Origin: Hyphomonadaceae bacterium
GTDB taxonomy: Bacteria > Pseudomonadota > Alphaproteobacteria > Caulobacterales > Aquidulcibacteraceae
DNA length: 64,000 bases
NCBI GenBank assembly: GCA_023384105.1
Contig: JAHDXR010000015.1
Span: 30,163-94,162, forward strand
Direction of reading: 5' to 3'
The position numbers were made by a program, and so were the translations under genes. Position 1 is the first letter of the stretch. Each line of letters opens with the position of its first letter. Shown piece after piece: positions 1-8,652 of this stretch. The notes below the pieces were generated by a model. That model was not told the DNA's origin, searched no databases, and was given only the letters and a program-made list of their open reading frames with translations.

Positions 1-508
1 GGGTGTGTTCAACGGCACGGCCTGGGTGGCGGAGCGGCCGCTTGGCTGGGTTGTGGGCTCGGCCATGCGCCTCTTCGTGCTGGCCTTCGTTGCTTCCGTC
101 TCCATCACCTTCGTCAACACGTTGCCCGCCACGTTTACGCTCGACGCTGGCGGCGTGCTCAATGTGCTGCTGTTCGGCGCAACCGTACTGGCGCTCTCCT
201 GGTTCGCGCCCATTCTCGCGAGCGAGGTCGTCCAGGGACAGCCGCATCTGGCGGGACCGGCTGTCGCCGGCGCCGCCGCGGTCACCACCGTGCTTGGCGT
301 CGCCGGTACGACAGCCTTCGTTTCCAACGCCACGAAACTCGCTGTTGGCGGTGCAAGAATGATTGGCGGCGCGGCGAAATCGGCGGGCCGCCGCTTCTCA
401 AGCGGCGGCGGGCCTCAAGGCGGCGCGCGGCCCGCTATTGACTATGCCGGCATGAAGCCGCCGCCACCGCCGCCGCCTGCAACGCCTTCTGGAGGAAGTA
501 GTACATGA
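1..508 (+). CDS. trbL: TrbL/VirB6-like conjugal transfer membrane protein (C-terminal part)
   Basis: The reading frame is open from the left edge, so only about the last 168 codons are present. The visible part has two hydrophobic segments (roughly residues 15-40 and 48-70 of the visible part) and then an Ala/Gly-rich hydrophilic tail ending in a run of prolines, as is usual for TrbL C-termini. TrbL is the polytopic inner-membrane channel component of P-type type IV secretion systems. Its identity rests mainly on position: it precedes trbF, trbG and trbI in the standard trb order. The stop overlaps the trbF start (ATGA at 505-508). VirB6 of another T4SS subtype is the alternative. Confidence 0.75.
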   Translation, partial: GVFNGTAWVAERPLGWVVGSAMRLFVLAFVASVSITFVNTLPATFTLDAGGVLNVLLFGATVLALSWFAPILASEVVQGQPHLAGPAVAGAAAVTTVLGVAGTTAFVSNATKLAVGGARMIGGAAKSAGRRFSSGGGPQGGARPAIDYAGMKPPPPPPPATPSGGSST

Positions 509-1188
509 GGACGCCGTTCACGGCGCCGGCGCAGTCTTTTGCCGGCGACGAACCCGACACGCCATATAAGCGCGCGCGCCAGGAATGGGACCGGCGCATG
601 GGCGCGGCCGTCATTTCGGCGCGCGCCTGGCGGCTGATGGCGATGGCGGGACTTGCACTTTCCGCAGGCCTTGCGCTCGCGCTAACAATCGTCGCGCTGC
701 AGAGCCGCACGTTTGTTCATGTCGTCGAGGTTTCGCCCGAAGGGCAGGTGCTGAACGTGCGCGCTGCGAGCGGCGAGTGGCGCGCGAATGAGGCGCAGAC
801 CGCTTATCATCTTGGCCGCTTCGTGCGTCTGGTGCGCGCACTGCCGACCGATGGCGTGGTGCTGCGTGAGAATTGGCTGGAGGCGTACAAATTCCTGACG
901 CCGCCAGCGGCGGCGCAATTGACGGAGATCGCGCGCGCGGACGATCCGTTTCTCAGTCTTGGGCGCGTCGGGCGCACCGTGCATATCCGCTCCATCATCC
1001 AGCGCTCAGATCGCTCTTGGGAAGTGTCGTGGATTGAGCGCGAAACCAATGCGACTGGCTCGCCCGATGGCGAGGCCTATAGCGGCGTCTTCACCGTCAC
1101 GACGCGCCGCCCGCGCACCGCCGACGAGATCGCCAGCAATCCGTTGGGGCTTCTGATCTCTGATTTCAGTTGGAGCCGGGTGCGATGA
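505..1188 (+). CDS. trbF: TrbF/VirB8-like conjugal transfer protein
   Basis: This 227-aa protein has a short cytoplasmic N-terminus, one membrane helix at about residues 45-68 and a periplasmic domain, the VirB8/TrbF topology. The periplasmic part carries the family-type run starting SRTFVHVVEV after the helix. VirB8 proteins nucleate assembly of the T4SS inner-membrane complex and contact TrbG and TrbI. A strong ribosome site, GGAGGAAG at 491-498, lies in the tail of the preceding gene. The start overlaps the trbL stop, and the gene's own stop overlaps the trbG start, so translation is probably coupled. Confidence 0.88.
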   Translation: MRTPFTAPAQSFAGDEPDTPYKRARQEWDRRMGAAVISARAWRLMAMAGLALSAGLALALTIVALQSRTFVHVVEVSPEGQVLNVRAASGEWRANEAQTAYHLGRFVRLVRALPTDGVVLRENWLEAYKFLTPPAAAQLTEIARADDPFLSLGRVGRTVHIRSIIQRSDRSWEVSWIERETNATGSPDGEAYSGVFTVTTRRPRTADEIASNPLGLLISDFSWSRVR

Positions 1189-2069
1189 TGCGTTTCATAC
1201 TCGCGGGGCTTTCTGTGGCGTTGATGCTGTCGCCGCCAACCGCCATGGCGCAGAACGCTGTCGCCGATCAATGTCCCGCCTTAAGCGCCGCCGCATTGGA
1301 GGCGCCGCGGCGAGGCCGGCGGGAACCCACGCCGGCCGAATTGCTCGCGCGCGCGAATGAAGCAGCGCGCCAGCGGCCCGAGACGATGAGTTTCACCCAG
1401 GCCCGGCACATCTACACCTACGCGCCCGGCGCCATTTATGAACTCTATACGAGCCCCAGCTTCATCTCCGCCATTTTGCTCGAACCCGGCGAGAGCCTGG
1501 GGGACGTTGCCGCCGGCGACACGGCGCGCTGGATGGTGCAGGAGACCAATGCGGAAGCCGAAATAGACGGCCGCACCATCGTGCTGGTGAAGCCGCAGAC
1601 GACGGGACTTCGCACCAATATCGTCCTCGTCACCGATCGGCGCACCTACACAATTGAAGCAATCGCACAGGCGGGCTCGGCGTATTCCGCACAGATCGCT
1701 TGGTGTTATCCTGCCGAAGAAGAAGCGCGGATGGCGAGCGTCGATCAACTAAACTTCAGTTATCGCGTTCGCACCACGCGCGGCGGCAGGCCGAACTGGA
1801 TGCCGACGCGGGTGTTCGACGACGGCCGGCGCACATGGATAGAGATGCCGGAAGCCGTGGCATCAAGCGATCTGCCGCCGCTCTTCGTCATCACCGGAGA
1901 GGGCGCCGAACTCGTAAATTATCGCGTGCAGGGCCAGCGCTACATGGTCGACCGCGTGTTCGATGTCGCTGAACTGCGACTTGGCACGCGCGCCCCCACA
2001 ATCGTGCGCATCGAACGCGAAGCCGCCTTGCCGCAACGCCGCCCCGCGCGCCTCGGAGGACGGCCGTGA
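1185..2069 (+). CDS. trbG: TrbG/VirB9-like conjugal transfer protein
   Basis: This 294-aa protein begins at the ATG overlapping the trbF stop. That start gives a clean signal peptide ending near AMAQ at about residue 23. The C-terminal half contains the VirB9/TrbG beta-domain with the typical LNFSYRV region and a motif where the protein name-giving family binds VirB7/VirB10. VirB9-type proteins form the outer-membrane core ring of the secretion channel. An alternative start at 1170 would add five residues before the signal peptide and is less likely. The stop overlaps the GTG start of trbI. Confidence 0.88.
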   Translation: MMRFILAGLSVALMLSPPTAMAQNAVADQCPALSAAALEAPRRGRREPTPAELLARANEAARQRPETMSFTQARHIYTYAPGAIYELYTSPSFISAILLEPGESLGDVAAGDTARWMVQETNAEAEIDGRTIVLVKPQTTGLRTNIVLVTDRRTYTIEAIAQAGSAYSAQIAWCYPAEEEARMASVDQLNFSYRVRTTRGGRPNWMPTRVFDDGRRTWIEMPEAVASSDLPPLFVITGEGAELVNYRVQGQRYMVDRVFDVAELRLGTRAPTIVRIEREAALPQRRPARLGGRP

Positions 2070-3169
2070 CCGCAGTCTACGAGACACAACCGCCAGAAGT
2101 CGCGCCCGATCTCTCGATCCGCGCGCGTCCGCCCAGTCCGCGCCGTCTGTCGCGCAAGGTGCTGATGGCAGGCGCTGTGATCGCTGCTTCCATCGTGACG
2201 CTCGCGCTCTTCATTGGTCTGAGCGAACGGCCTGAGCGCGAGGCGCGCCAGTCTGAAGCGCAGGCGGCGGCGGGCGGTCCGCCGGAATCGATCCGCAATG
2301 CGTCTGGTCAGTATGCAGCTGGCGATCTGCCGCGCGCCGAACTCGATGCGCCGCGCGATATGCTCTGGGGCGAGAACGGTCCGCCGCAAGCCGCCGCGCT
2401 TCAGCCGCCGGAGGAAGAGGCATGGTCAGGTCCGCCCCGCGGCGCCGCTGTAAGCACGCGTGAGGCGCCGCCCGATCCGCAAGCGTTGGCGCGGGCTTCG
2501 CCGATCATCTTTGACGGTCAAGATCGCACGACGGCGTCGGCGGTCGCCGATGAAGGTGAAGCGCGTCTCGATGCGCGCCTTATGCCGCCGCGCTCACGCT
2601 ATGAGTTGATGGCGGGCGCGGTGATCCCGGCCGCGCTCATCACCGAACTCAATTCCGAACAGCCGGGCCGCGCGATCGCGCAGGTAACGGCCAATGTCTA
2701 TGACAGCGTTAGCGGCGCGCATTTGCTGATCCCGCAGGGCGCGCGGCTTATCGGGACTTATGACGCCGATACGTCCTACGGCGAACGCCGGCTTGTCCTC
2801 GTCTGGAACCGGCTCATCTTTCCCAATGGCTGGAGCATTTCCTTGCGCGGCATGGAAGGGACCGATCCGACAGGCGCTGCGGGTCTCCGCGACCGCGTCG
2901 ATAATCATCTGGGTCGCCTCGCCGGCGCCATAGGGCTTTCCGCCATTATCAGCGTGATCGCCGACAACGCCGAGGACGATGACGAAAACTCCTTTGCTCA
3001 GAGTGTTGGCGATGCGGCGGCGTCGGAGGCGGCGCGCACGGGCGGCCGCATCGTCGATCGCGAATTGAGCGTCAGACCCACTTTGCGCGTTCGCGCTGGC
3101 GGCTCTGTGCGTTTGTTGGTGACGCGCGATATTGAGCTTCGCCCCTACCGGGAAGATCGGCGCCGATGA
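2066..3169 (+). CDS. trbI: TrbI/VirB10-like conjugal transfer protein
   Basis: This 367-aa protein starts with GTG, preceded by GGAGGA at 2055-2060. It has a cytoplasmic N-terminus, one membrane helix at about residues 32-52, a Pro/Ala-rich periplasmic linker and a C-terminal VirB10 beta-barrel domain. In that domain the segment PGRAIAQVTANVYDS and the following RLIGTYD stretch match the conserved core of the family. VirB10/TrbI spans both membranes and senses energy from the T4SS ATPases. The gene closes the recognisable trb set in this window. Confidence 0.92.
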   Translation: MTAVYETQPPEVAPDLSIRARPPSPRRLSRKVLMAGAVIAASIVTLALFIGLSERPEREARQSEAQAAAGGPPESIRNASGQYAAGDLPRAELDAPRDMLWGENGPPQAAALQPPEEEAWSGPPRGAAVSTREAPPDPQALARASPIIFDGQDRTTASAVADEGEARLDARLMPPRSRYELMAGAVIPAALITELNSEQPGRAIAQVTANVYDSVSGAHLLIPQGARLIGTYDADTSYGERRLVLVWNRLIFPNGWSISLRGMEGTDPTGAAGLRDRVDNHLGRLAGAIGLSAIISVIADNAEDDDENSFAQSVGDAAASEAARTGGRIVDRELSVRPTLRVRAGGSVRLLVTRDIELRPYREDRRR

Positions 3170-3477
3170 AGGTTCCGCCTGATCTCGTCCCGCAGAAAGT
3201 CGTGGCGGACGATTTGTGCGTGAGCCTCGCCACGCTCTGGCGCGCACGGCGCAGCAACCTTCCAGGCTTTCCCGCGCCGGTCATCGTCCGCAACATGGTG
3301 TTCTGGCGGAAGGCCGATCTCGGAAAGCTTGAGGACGCGCTCATGCAATTCCAGGGGCGCGGCAAGTTCGAGCAGGAGCGGCAACGCACCAAACGCATCG
3401 CCGCAATGGCGAAGACACAGCCCAAACGCATCAAACGCGCGCGCCGTCCGGACGAGCGACAGCGCGACTTATTCTAG
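3166..3477 (+). CDS. AlpA/excisionase-like small DNA-binding protein
   Basis: This 103-aa basic protein begins on the trbI stop codon (ATGA). Residues 8-45 look like a winged-helix element of the AlpA/MerR-like excisionase type: a VVADDLCVSLATLWR helix-turn-helix followed by an FPAPV turn and a hydrophobic VFWRKADL strand/helix. The remaining C-terminus is highly charged and Lys/Arg-rich. In other elements, proteins of this kind act as excisionases or as transfer regulators. The overlap with trbI suggests co-transcription, so autoregulation of transfer is a reasonable guess. No experimental homologue is recognised. Confidence 0.55.
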   Translation: MKVPPDLVPQKVVADDLCVSLATLWRARRSNLPGFPAPVIVRNMVFWRKADLGKLEDALMQFQGRGKFEQERQRTKRIAAMAKTQPKRIKRARRPDERQRDLF

Positions 3478-3530
3478 TATCGCTTGGGTCCGACGGCGAT
3501 GCTGCGCTACTGGGCGATGAGCCGGGACAG

Positions 3531-4250
3531 CTATGATCGGCTCTCACCCACGCGCGGTCGCAGCTTGCGAAAGCGGATGCGGTAAGGAATGAGCACAATA
3601 CCGGCGATCACCGACAAGAGCGTTATCGCGGTTACGGCGATGATGAGTGGGTGATTGAAGTTCTCGTGGTCGCGCCAGTCCATGATGTGCAGCGCCCAAA
3701 GTGAATCGTAGAGGCGCCAAAGGTCGGATCGGCGCGCCGTGACGGCGCCGGTATTGGCGGCGACATAGATGCTGAGGCCGCCCTCTGCGAATTGCACCCG
3801 CCACGCGGGAAGCGGACCGCGATATTCTGCGCTTTCGCTGGAAACGAGCGTGGCGGACGTGGCGTCGCTCGTCAGCGTGACGTGCTCACGAGCGATACGC
3901 ACAGCCGCGTCCCGGTCGAGCGGCGAAAGCGGGCGCAGCGTTTCGGCGTCAAACAAGACCGGGCCGCCATCTGCGAATTCCGCGATGGCGACAGCTCCGT
4001 TCGTGCGCTGCTCCAAAGTCAGCTTGATGGGCGCGCGGTTCTGCGCGTCGCGGATTAGACCGAGATTGCCGATCGCAGCAGCGTCGATGGCGTTCGCTAC
4101 TTGCGGCTGGCGCACCAAATGCTCGCTGCGAATCTGTTCGATGGGAAAGAGGGTGAAGAAGAAGCCGCTTACGACCCAGAAGACGATCTGGACGCCGACC
4201 AGGAGCGCCAGCCATTTGTGGACGAACGATGCAAGTCTCGCGAGTTGCAC
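3531..4250 (-). CDS. PepSY domain membrane protein
   Basis: This 239-aa protein has an N-terminal helix (about residues 12-35, SFVHKWLALLVGVQ), a periplasmic domain with a PepSY-like repeat (around AVRIAREHVTL, about residue 130-140) and a C-terminal helix near residues 205-228. Short PepSY-TM proteins are common at the ends of metal operons and are thought to help handle metal or reductase cofactors at the membrane. It is the last gene of the minus-strand cop operon, 21 nt after copD, so it is probably co-expressed with copper resistance. The exact role is unknown. Confidence 0.7.
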   Translation of the reverse strand: MQLARLASFVHKWLALLVGVQIVFWVVSGFFFTLFPIEQIRSEHLVRQPQVANAIDAAAIGNLGLIRDAQNRAPIKLTLEQRTNGAVAIAEFADGGPVLFDAETLRPLSPLDRDAAVRIAREHVTLTSDATSATLVSSESAEYRGPLPAWRVQFAEGGLSIYVAANTGAVTARRSDLWRLYDSLWALHIMDWRDHENFNHPLIIAVTAITLLSVIAGIVLIPYRIRFRKLRPRVGESRS

Positions 4251-4271
4251 TGGGCTCCCCCTGGGTTTTCT

Positions 4272-5129
4272 CTAATGCGTCGGCGGGCCAGTAAACGTGG
4301 TCGCTATGCCGACGAGAATGAGCGCACTGGCGAATAGGAAGGCGTCGAAGGTCAACGTGGTGTGGAGTGCGCGGCGTCCTTCTGTTGGCGCGTCGCGTAG
4401 CTTTCGCGTCACGATCTGCTTGTTGTAGGCGCCCAGCGCAAGAGCAGCGCCCGCAACGGCGAGTTTTGCCGCCAGCAATTGTCCGTAGGCGCTGGTGAGA
4501 AGGGCGTTGACGCCTCCAGCCAGGAGCACGGCCAGCCAGAGGCCAATTACGAACAGGAGCGGGATGATGAAGAGCGCGAGGCGCGAGAAGCGTTCTGAAC
4601 GCGCAAGAACGATTTGATCTGACAGAGATGCATGCGGCCAAAGCGTGATAGGTGCGGCGATCCAGAAAGCGGCGATCAGAACATGCAGCCCGGCCGCCCA
4701 CGGCGCCAGACCAGGTTGCTCAAGCGCCTGCGTGTGCCCCGTCAGCGCAAAGCCAGCCGCGAGCGCAATCGATGCGAACCCCGCGAGGGCGGATCTCTGG
4801 AATAGCCACGCTATGAAGAGGAGGCCGGCGCCAAGCGCGAAGGCAACCGAACTCGGCGCCAGCGCCGGCCACGTCCAGGACAGCGTGGCAGGATCGAAGA
4901 TGCTGTTGAGCGAGCCGCCGAGCTGAACATTGGCGATCGGCAGGCGAAGCATCGCGAAGACGAGCGCCGCGCCGCCAAACCACGCGGCCGAGCGCAAGGC
5001 GCGCGCGCGATCGCCACGTTCGACGATTTGCATGCTCGCATGCAGGCCAAGGCCTGCGGCCAGCAAGGCCGATACATAGAGGCCGAGCTTGACCGCAAGC
5101 AGCGCTGGCGCCAGCGGATCGGCTTCCAT
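4272..5129 (-). CDS. copD: Copper resistance protein CopD, inner membrane
   Basis: This 285-aa polytopic membrane protein has about eight hydrophobic helices. The conserved His-containing region AAGLHVLIAAFWIAAP and the trailing FDAFLFASALILVGIATTFTGPP segment are CopD hallmarks. CopD works with the periplasmic CopC in copper uptake or redistribution across the inner membrane. Its start overlaps the copC stop (TGATG on the minus strand), indicating translational coupling. Confidence 0.9.
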   Translation of the reverse strand: MEADPLAPALLAVKLGLYVSALLAAGLGLHASMQIVERGDRARALRSAAWFGGAALVFAMLRLPIANVQLGGSLNSIFDPATLSWTWPALAPSSVAFALGAGLLFIAWLFQRSALAGFASIALAAGFALTGHTQALEQPGLAPWAAGLHVLIAAFWIAAPITLWPHASLSDQIVLARSERFSRLALFIIPLLFVIGLWLAVLLAGGVNALLTSAYGQLLAAKLAVAGAALALGAYNKQIVTRKLRDAPTEGRRALHTTLTFDAFLFASALILVGIATTFTGPPTH

Positions 5130-5482
5130 CAGCCAGAAATCGTAAAATGGACTGCGCCGGGCATGGCGTGTCCGTCATGCGCGATGGTGCGCCAGGCGAG
5201 CGTGTAGGCGCCGGGCGCCAGGGATGGCAGAGGAATTGCGAACGAAGACGCCATTGCGCGCGGGGGCGTGTAGTTGAGCGCCACGGCGCGCCCGGCGGAA
5301 TCGGTCAAAGTGACGTTTGCGAGTCCGGTGGCGCCTGAGAACACGATCGTGAAGTTCGCTGGCGCTCGCACGAGCGTGGCGTTTTCAGCGATGTTGGTTT
5401 CGCGAACGCTCGTGTGTGCAAGCGCGGGCGTTGCGACCGCCATCATGGCGGCGGTTACGATCGCCATAGCGAGACGTTTCAT
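5129..5482 (-). CDS. copC: Periplasmic copper-binding protein CopC
   Basis: This 117-aa protein has a signal peptide of about 22 residues and then the mature start HTSVRETN. In CopC the first residue of the mature protein is the His that helps bind Cu(II). The C-terminal WRTIAHDGHAMPGAVHF segment supplies the other His/Asp ligands. CopC binds Cu tightly in the periplasm and partners with CopD, here encoded by the overlapping downstream gene. Length and fold match the single-domain family. Confidence 0.93.
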   Translation of the reverse strand: MKRLAMAIVTAAMMAVATPALAHTSVRETNIAENATLVRAPANFTIVFSGATGLANVTLTDSAGRAVALNYTPPRAMASSFAIPLPSLAPGAYTLAWRTIAHDGHAMPGAVHFTISG

Positions 5483-5509
5483 TGGTTTCTCCTCGTTTGA
5501 GAGCAGTCG

Positions 5510-5884
5510 TTAGTGGACCATGTAGCGGACGCGGCCGGTCATGGTGTGGTTGTCCGCGCCACTGGCGGTCCAGGCGATGGTGTAATTGCCAGGCGCGAGG
5601 CGCGGCAGGGCGGCGGAAACAGTCGTCCCGGCGGTGGCGCCTGAGAGATCAACAGACGAAGGATCGCCGCCCTGTGGCGTGACGACGAGGCTCGTCAAGC
5701 GCATTGCATGCGCAAAGGTGGCGCTGAAGCGTTCCGGGGTCGCGCCCATCGTGCCATCTCCAGGCGTAGTTTGCACGGTGGTCGCGGCGCCATGCGCGCC
5801 GTGATCGTGGTTCTGTGCAAGTGCGAGCGGCGCCTGCAGAGCCAGAGCCAAGCCGGCTGCAAGTGCGAGAAAGGCTTTACGCAT
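5510..5884 (-). CDS. CopC-like periplasmic protein, divergent copy
   Basis: This 124-aa protein has a signal peptide (cleavage near ALAQ, residue 23), a short His-rich start (NHDHGAHG) and then a CopC-type beta sandwich. The core pattern, MRLTSLVVTP then LAPGNYTIAWTASGADNHTMTGRVRYMV, parallels the neighbouring CopC. The classical His at the mature N-terminus is replaced by the His cluster, so metal binding may be rearranged. It is 27 nt upstream of copC in the operon and probably arose by duplication. Confidence 0.82.
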   Translation of the reverse strand: MRKAFLALAAGLALALQAPLALAQNHDHGAHGAATTVQTTPGDGTMGATPERFSATFAHAMRLTSLVVTPQGGDPSSVDLSGATAGTTVSAALPRLAPGNYTIAWTASGADNHTMTGRVRYMVH

Positions 5885-5902
5885 GAGAATTCTCCTCTTG
5901 TG

Positions 5903-6811
5903 TTAGAACAAGGCGCGCACGCCGAGCACGACGCGGGTTGCGTCGGGATCGTCGCCGTTCGCCTTGATGAGATCGCGCGTGTCGCCGACCGCGCCGCTCC
6001 ATTCGACGCCGACATAGGGAGCGAAACTCCGGGTGATTTCGTAACGGAGCCGCGCGCCAGCCAGGACATTTGAGACGCCTGCGCCCATTGCGAACTCTGG
6101 TATCTCTTCCGCGGACAGCGAAACCTCGGCGCGCGGCTGCAGAATGAGGCGCTGCGTCAGCCGCAGGTCGTATTCCGCTTGCGCACGCGCGGTGACTTCA
6201 CCCTCGTTCGAGATAAAGAGCGCGCCATCGACCTCGAACCAATAGGGGGCGAGGCCCTGAACGCCGAGCACAAGGTCTGTGCGATCGCCTTCCGGGCGAT
6301 AGGTTTGACGCACCCCGCCCTGCAGATCGAAATAGGGCGTGATCGCGCGGCTGTAGAGTAGTTGAAGCTCGGCGTGTTCGACATCGCCGTCGAACGCGCC
6401 TTCGCCTTCCGACTTCCACCAGAAGCGATTGATGTCGCCGCCATACCAGCCTTGTACGTCCCAGGCATAGCCTTCGTCGCCGTCATCAAAGGTCGCTTCA
6501 AGACGATCCAGGATGACAGCGTGCGTGATGACTTCGCCGTTCTCCACGCGCAATTGCTCTCTGGCGCGCGCCATTACTGCGGGGTCGAAGTAGCGGTCGG
6601 CCGCATCGGCGGGACCACGCCCCGGAGAAGCGGAGACGGACGGCGTCTGCATGTCAGTCGGCATCTGCATGTCGTGCCCGGCGTGCGGATCGGGCGTTTG
6701 AGCCGGCGTGACTTGTGCCGGCGGCGTTTGGGTATGCGCGGAATGATCCTGCGCGGCGGCCGGCGCTATGGTGAGCAGGATCGGCGCGAGGGCTGTAGCG
6801 ATGACTCTCAC
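5903..6811 (-). CDS. copB: Outer-membrane copper resistance protein CopB
   Basis: This 302-aa protein has a signal peptide (to about residue 20), a Met/His/Pro-rich N-terminal stretch (HAGHDMQMPTDMQ region) and then a CopB-type beta-barrel domain. The YAWDVQGWYGGD and LLYSRAITPYFDLQ segments are strongly typical of CopB. CopB is an outer-membrane protein that binds copper in the standard copABCD system. Its start overlaps the copA stop by four bases. Confidence 0.95.
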   Translation of the reverse strand: MRVIATALAPILLTIAPAAAQDHSAHTQTPPAQVTPAQTPDPHAGHDMQMPTDMQTPSVSASPGRGPADAADRYFDPAVMARAREQLRVENGEVITHAVILDRLEATFDDGDEGYAWDVQGWYGGDINRFWWKSEGEGAFDGDVEHAELQLLYSRAITPYFDLQGGVRQTYRPEGDRTDLVLGVQGLAPYWFEVDGALFISNEGEVTARAQAEYDLRLTQRLILQPRAEVSLSAEEIPEFAMGAGVSNVLAGARLRYEITRSFAPYVGVEWSGAVGDTRDLIKANGDDPDATRVVLGVRALF

Positions 6812-8538
6812 GATGCGGCCTCATCGAGCGGACGGACCGTGACAACATTGAACATGCCAGCATGCATGTGCATGAGCATGTGGCAGTGGAAGGCCCAGTC
6901 TCCTGGATTGTCGGCGGTGAGGTCGAACGAGACGCGCCCGCCCGGCGCGACATTGACGGTGTGCTTCAAGGGTTGGTGACCTGGATGGCCATTCACGAGC
7001 TCAAAAAAGTGGCCGTGCAGGTGAATGGGGTGGGACATCATCGTGTCGTTGATCAATGTCACGCGCACACGTTCGTTGCGCGCAAAGCGTATTGGCTCCA
7101 CGAGTTCGCTGAAGCGGCGGCCATCGAAGCCCCACATGAAGCGTTCCATGTTGCCGGTGAGATGAATTTGCATGGTGCGTGACGGCGCGCGTGTATCGCG
7201 ATTGGGAGTGAGCGCGACGAGATCGGTGTAAACGAGAACGCGATGATCGACCGTCTCAAGCCCTGTCGGTCGTTCGGACAGGCGATTTTCTGGCATTGGC
7301 GAAATCGTCTGAACACCGACGCCAACGGCCATATTGGGCGGCGCTAGAGATGGGTCGCGCATGTTCATGCCGCCCGAACCATGATCCATGCCGCCATGGT
7401 CCATGCCGCTCATGCCCGCCATCGACCCCATATCCATGCCCATGTCGCGCATGGTGAGGTTGGGGATCTGGCGCAGCGGCGGAACCTCGGCGCTCATGCC
7501 GAGGCGCGGCGCAAGCGTAGCGCGGCCCATGCCGGAGCGATCCATTGCTTCGGCGACTATGGTGAAGGCGCGATCCTCTGTCGGCTGCACGATCACGTCA
7601 TAGGTTTCAGCGATGGATATCTGGAATTCGTCCGTTTCGACCGGACGCACGTTCTCACCGTCTGCCTGCACGATCGTCATCGGCAGACCGGGAATGCGGA
7701 CATTGAAGATGGTCATCGCCGCTGCATTGATGATGCGCAGGCGCACGCGCTCGCCGGGCCGGAAAAGGCCCGTCCAATTCTCGGCGGGACCATGTCCGTT
7801 GACGAGATAGGTGTAGGTCGATCCACTCACATCGAGAATGTCGCGCGGGTCCATCCGCATCCCGGCCCACATGCGCCGCTCCTCGGCGCTCATGCGGTCT
7901 TCGCCGGAGAGCAGGCCGGCGACGGTCGTGCGTTGCTGGTTGAAATAACCGGGGCTCGCCTTCAGGCGGCGCAGGATTTCGTGCGGATGCAGGAAGCTCC
8001 AATCGGAGAGGATGAGAACATGCTCGCGATCATAGGCGACGGGATCGGGCGTCGCTGGATCGATGATGATGGGGCCGTAGTGGCCCATCGCTTCCTGAAG
8101 ACCCGAATGGCTGTGATACCAAAACGTGCCGGCCTGCCGGACCGGGAACTCATAGACAAATGTCTCGCGCGGGCGAATGCCTGGAAAGCTCACGCCCGGT
8201 ACGCCGTCCATCTGGAACGGAAGCAGGAGGCCGTGCCAGTGAATGGACGTGTCTTCGTCTAGTGTGTTGGTCACGGAGAGACGCGCAGGCTGACCTTCTC
8301 GAAGACGCAGAAGCGGCGCCGGCAATGTGCCATTGACGGTGACGGCGTGCCCCGTCCGTCCGCCGACGCTGAAGGGCGTGTGGCCTACGCTGAGCGCGAT
8401 GTCGGCGCCCGAAAGCGTAGGCAGTGTAGGCGCAATGCCTGCCGAGCCGCTTTGCGCCCAGGCGGGCAGCAAGGACGAAAGGCTGGCGAGACCTGCGCCG
8501 CCTGCGGCCTGCAGCAATGTTCGGCGGTCGAGTTTCAA
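6808..8538 (-). CDS. copA: Copper resistance multicopper oxidase CopA
   Basis: This 576-aa protein has a twin-arginine signal (DRRTLLQ, residues 4-10) and three cupredoxin domains. Copper ligand motifs are visible: HWHG at 100-103, WYHSHS at 140-145, HPIHLHG at about 503-509 and HCHMLMH from about 551. A Met-rich loop at about 363-393 (repeats of MGM, MSGMDHGGMDHG) is the usual CopA extra copper-binding segment. The enzyme oxidises Cu(I) in the periplasm. It is the first gene of the minus-strand cop operon and lies 26 nt from a CueR-type promoter box. Confidence 0.96.
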   Translation of the reverse strand: MKLDRRTLLQAAGGAGLASLSSLLPAWAQSGSAGIAPTLPTLSGADIALSVGHTPFSVGGRTGHAVTVNGTLPAPLLRLREGQPARLSVTNTLDEDTSIHWHGLLLPFQMDGVPGVSFPGIRPRETFVYEFPVRQAGTFWYHSHSGLQEAMGHYGPIIIDPATPDPVAYDREHVLILSDWSFLHPHEILRRLKASPGYFNQQRTTVAGLLSGEDRMSAEERRMWAGMRMDPRDILDVSGSTYTYLVNGHGPAENWTGLFRPGERVRLRIINAAAMTIFNVRIPGLPMTIVQADGENVRPVETDEFQISIAETYDVIVQPTEDRAFTIVAEAMDRSGMGRATLAPRLGMSAEVPPLRQIPNLTMRDMGMDMGSMAGMSGMDHGGMDHGSGGMNMRDPSLAPPNMAVGVGVQTISPMPENRLSERPTGLETVDHRVLVYTDLVALTPNRDTRAPSRTMQIHLTGNMERFMWGFDGRRFSELVEPIRFARNERVRVTLINDTMMSHPIHLHGHFFELVNGHPGHQPLKHTVNVAPGGRVSFDLTADNPGDWAFHCHMLMHMHAGMFNVVTVRPLDEAAS

Positions 8539-8563
8539 ACGCGCTTCTCCTCAAGTCTTGAAG

Positions 8564-8594
8564 AGCCTGCACTTTCCCATCGTGGGAAGGTCAA
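8564..8594 (-). promoter_or_regulatory. CueR-type promoter of the copABCD operon
   Basis: Reading the minus strand, TTGACC (8594-8589) is followed by a 19-nt spacer (8588-8570) and CAGGCT (8569-8564). Overlapping the spacer is an inverted repeat, GGAAGGT (8585-8591) against ACTTTCC (8571-8577), with one mismatch and a 7-nt centre. The long spacer with a dyad is the signature of MerR-family promoters, and the CCTTCC/GGAAGG arms are those of CueR sites. The same layout recurs at 11911-11941. Confidence 0.85.
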
Positions 8595-8652
8595 GAGGCA
8601 GGATCATGGGCGCAGAGAGCAGCGCTCATGAACGAATACGCGCGCGCTGGTC

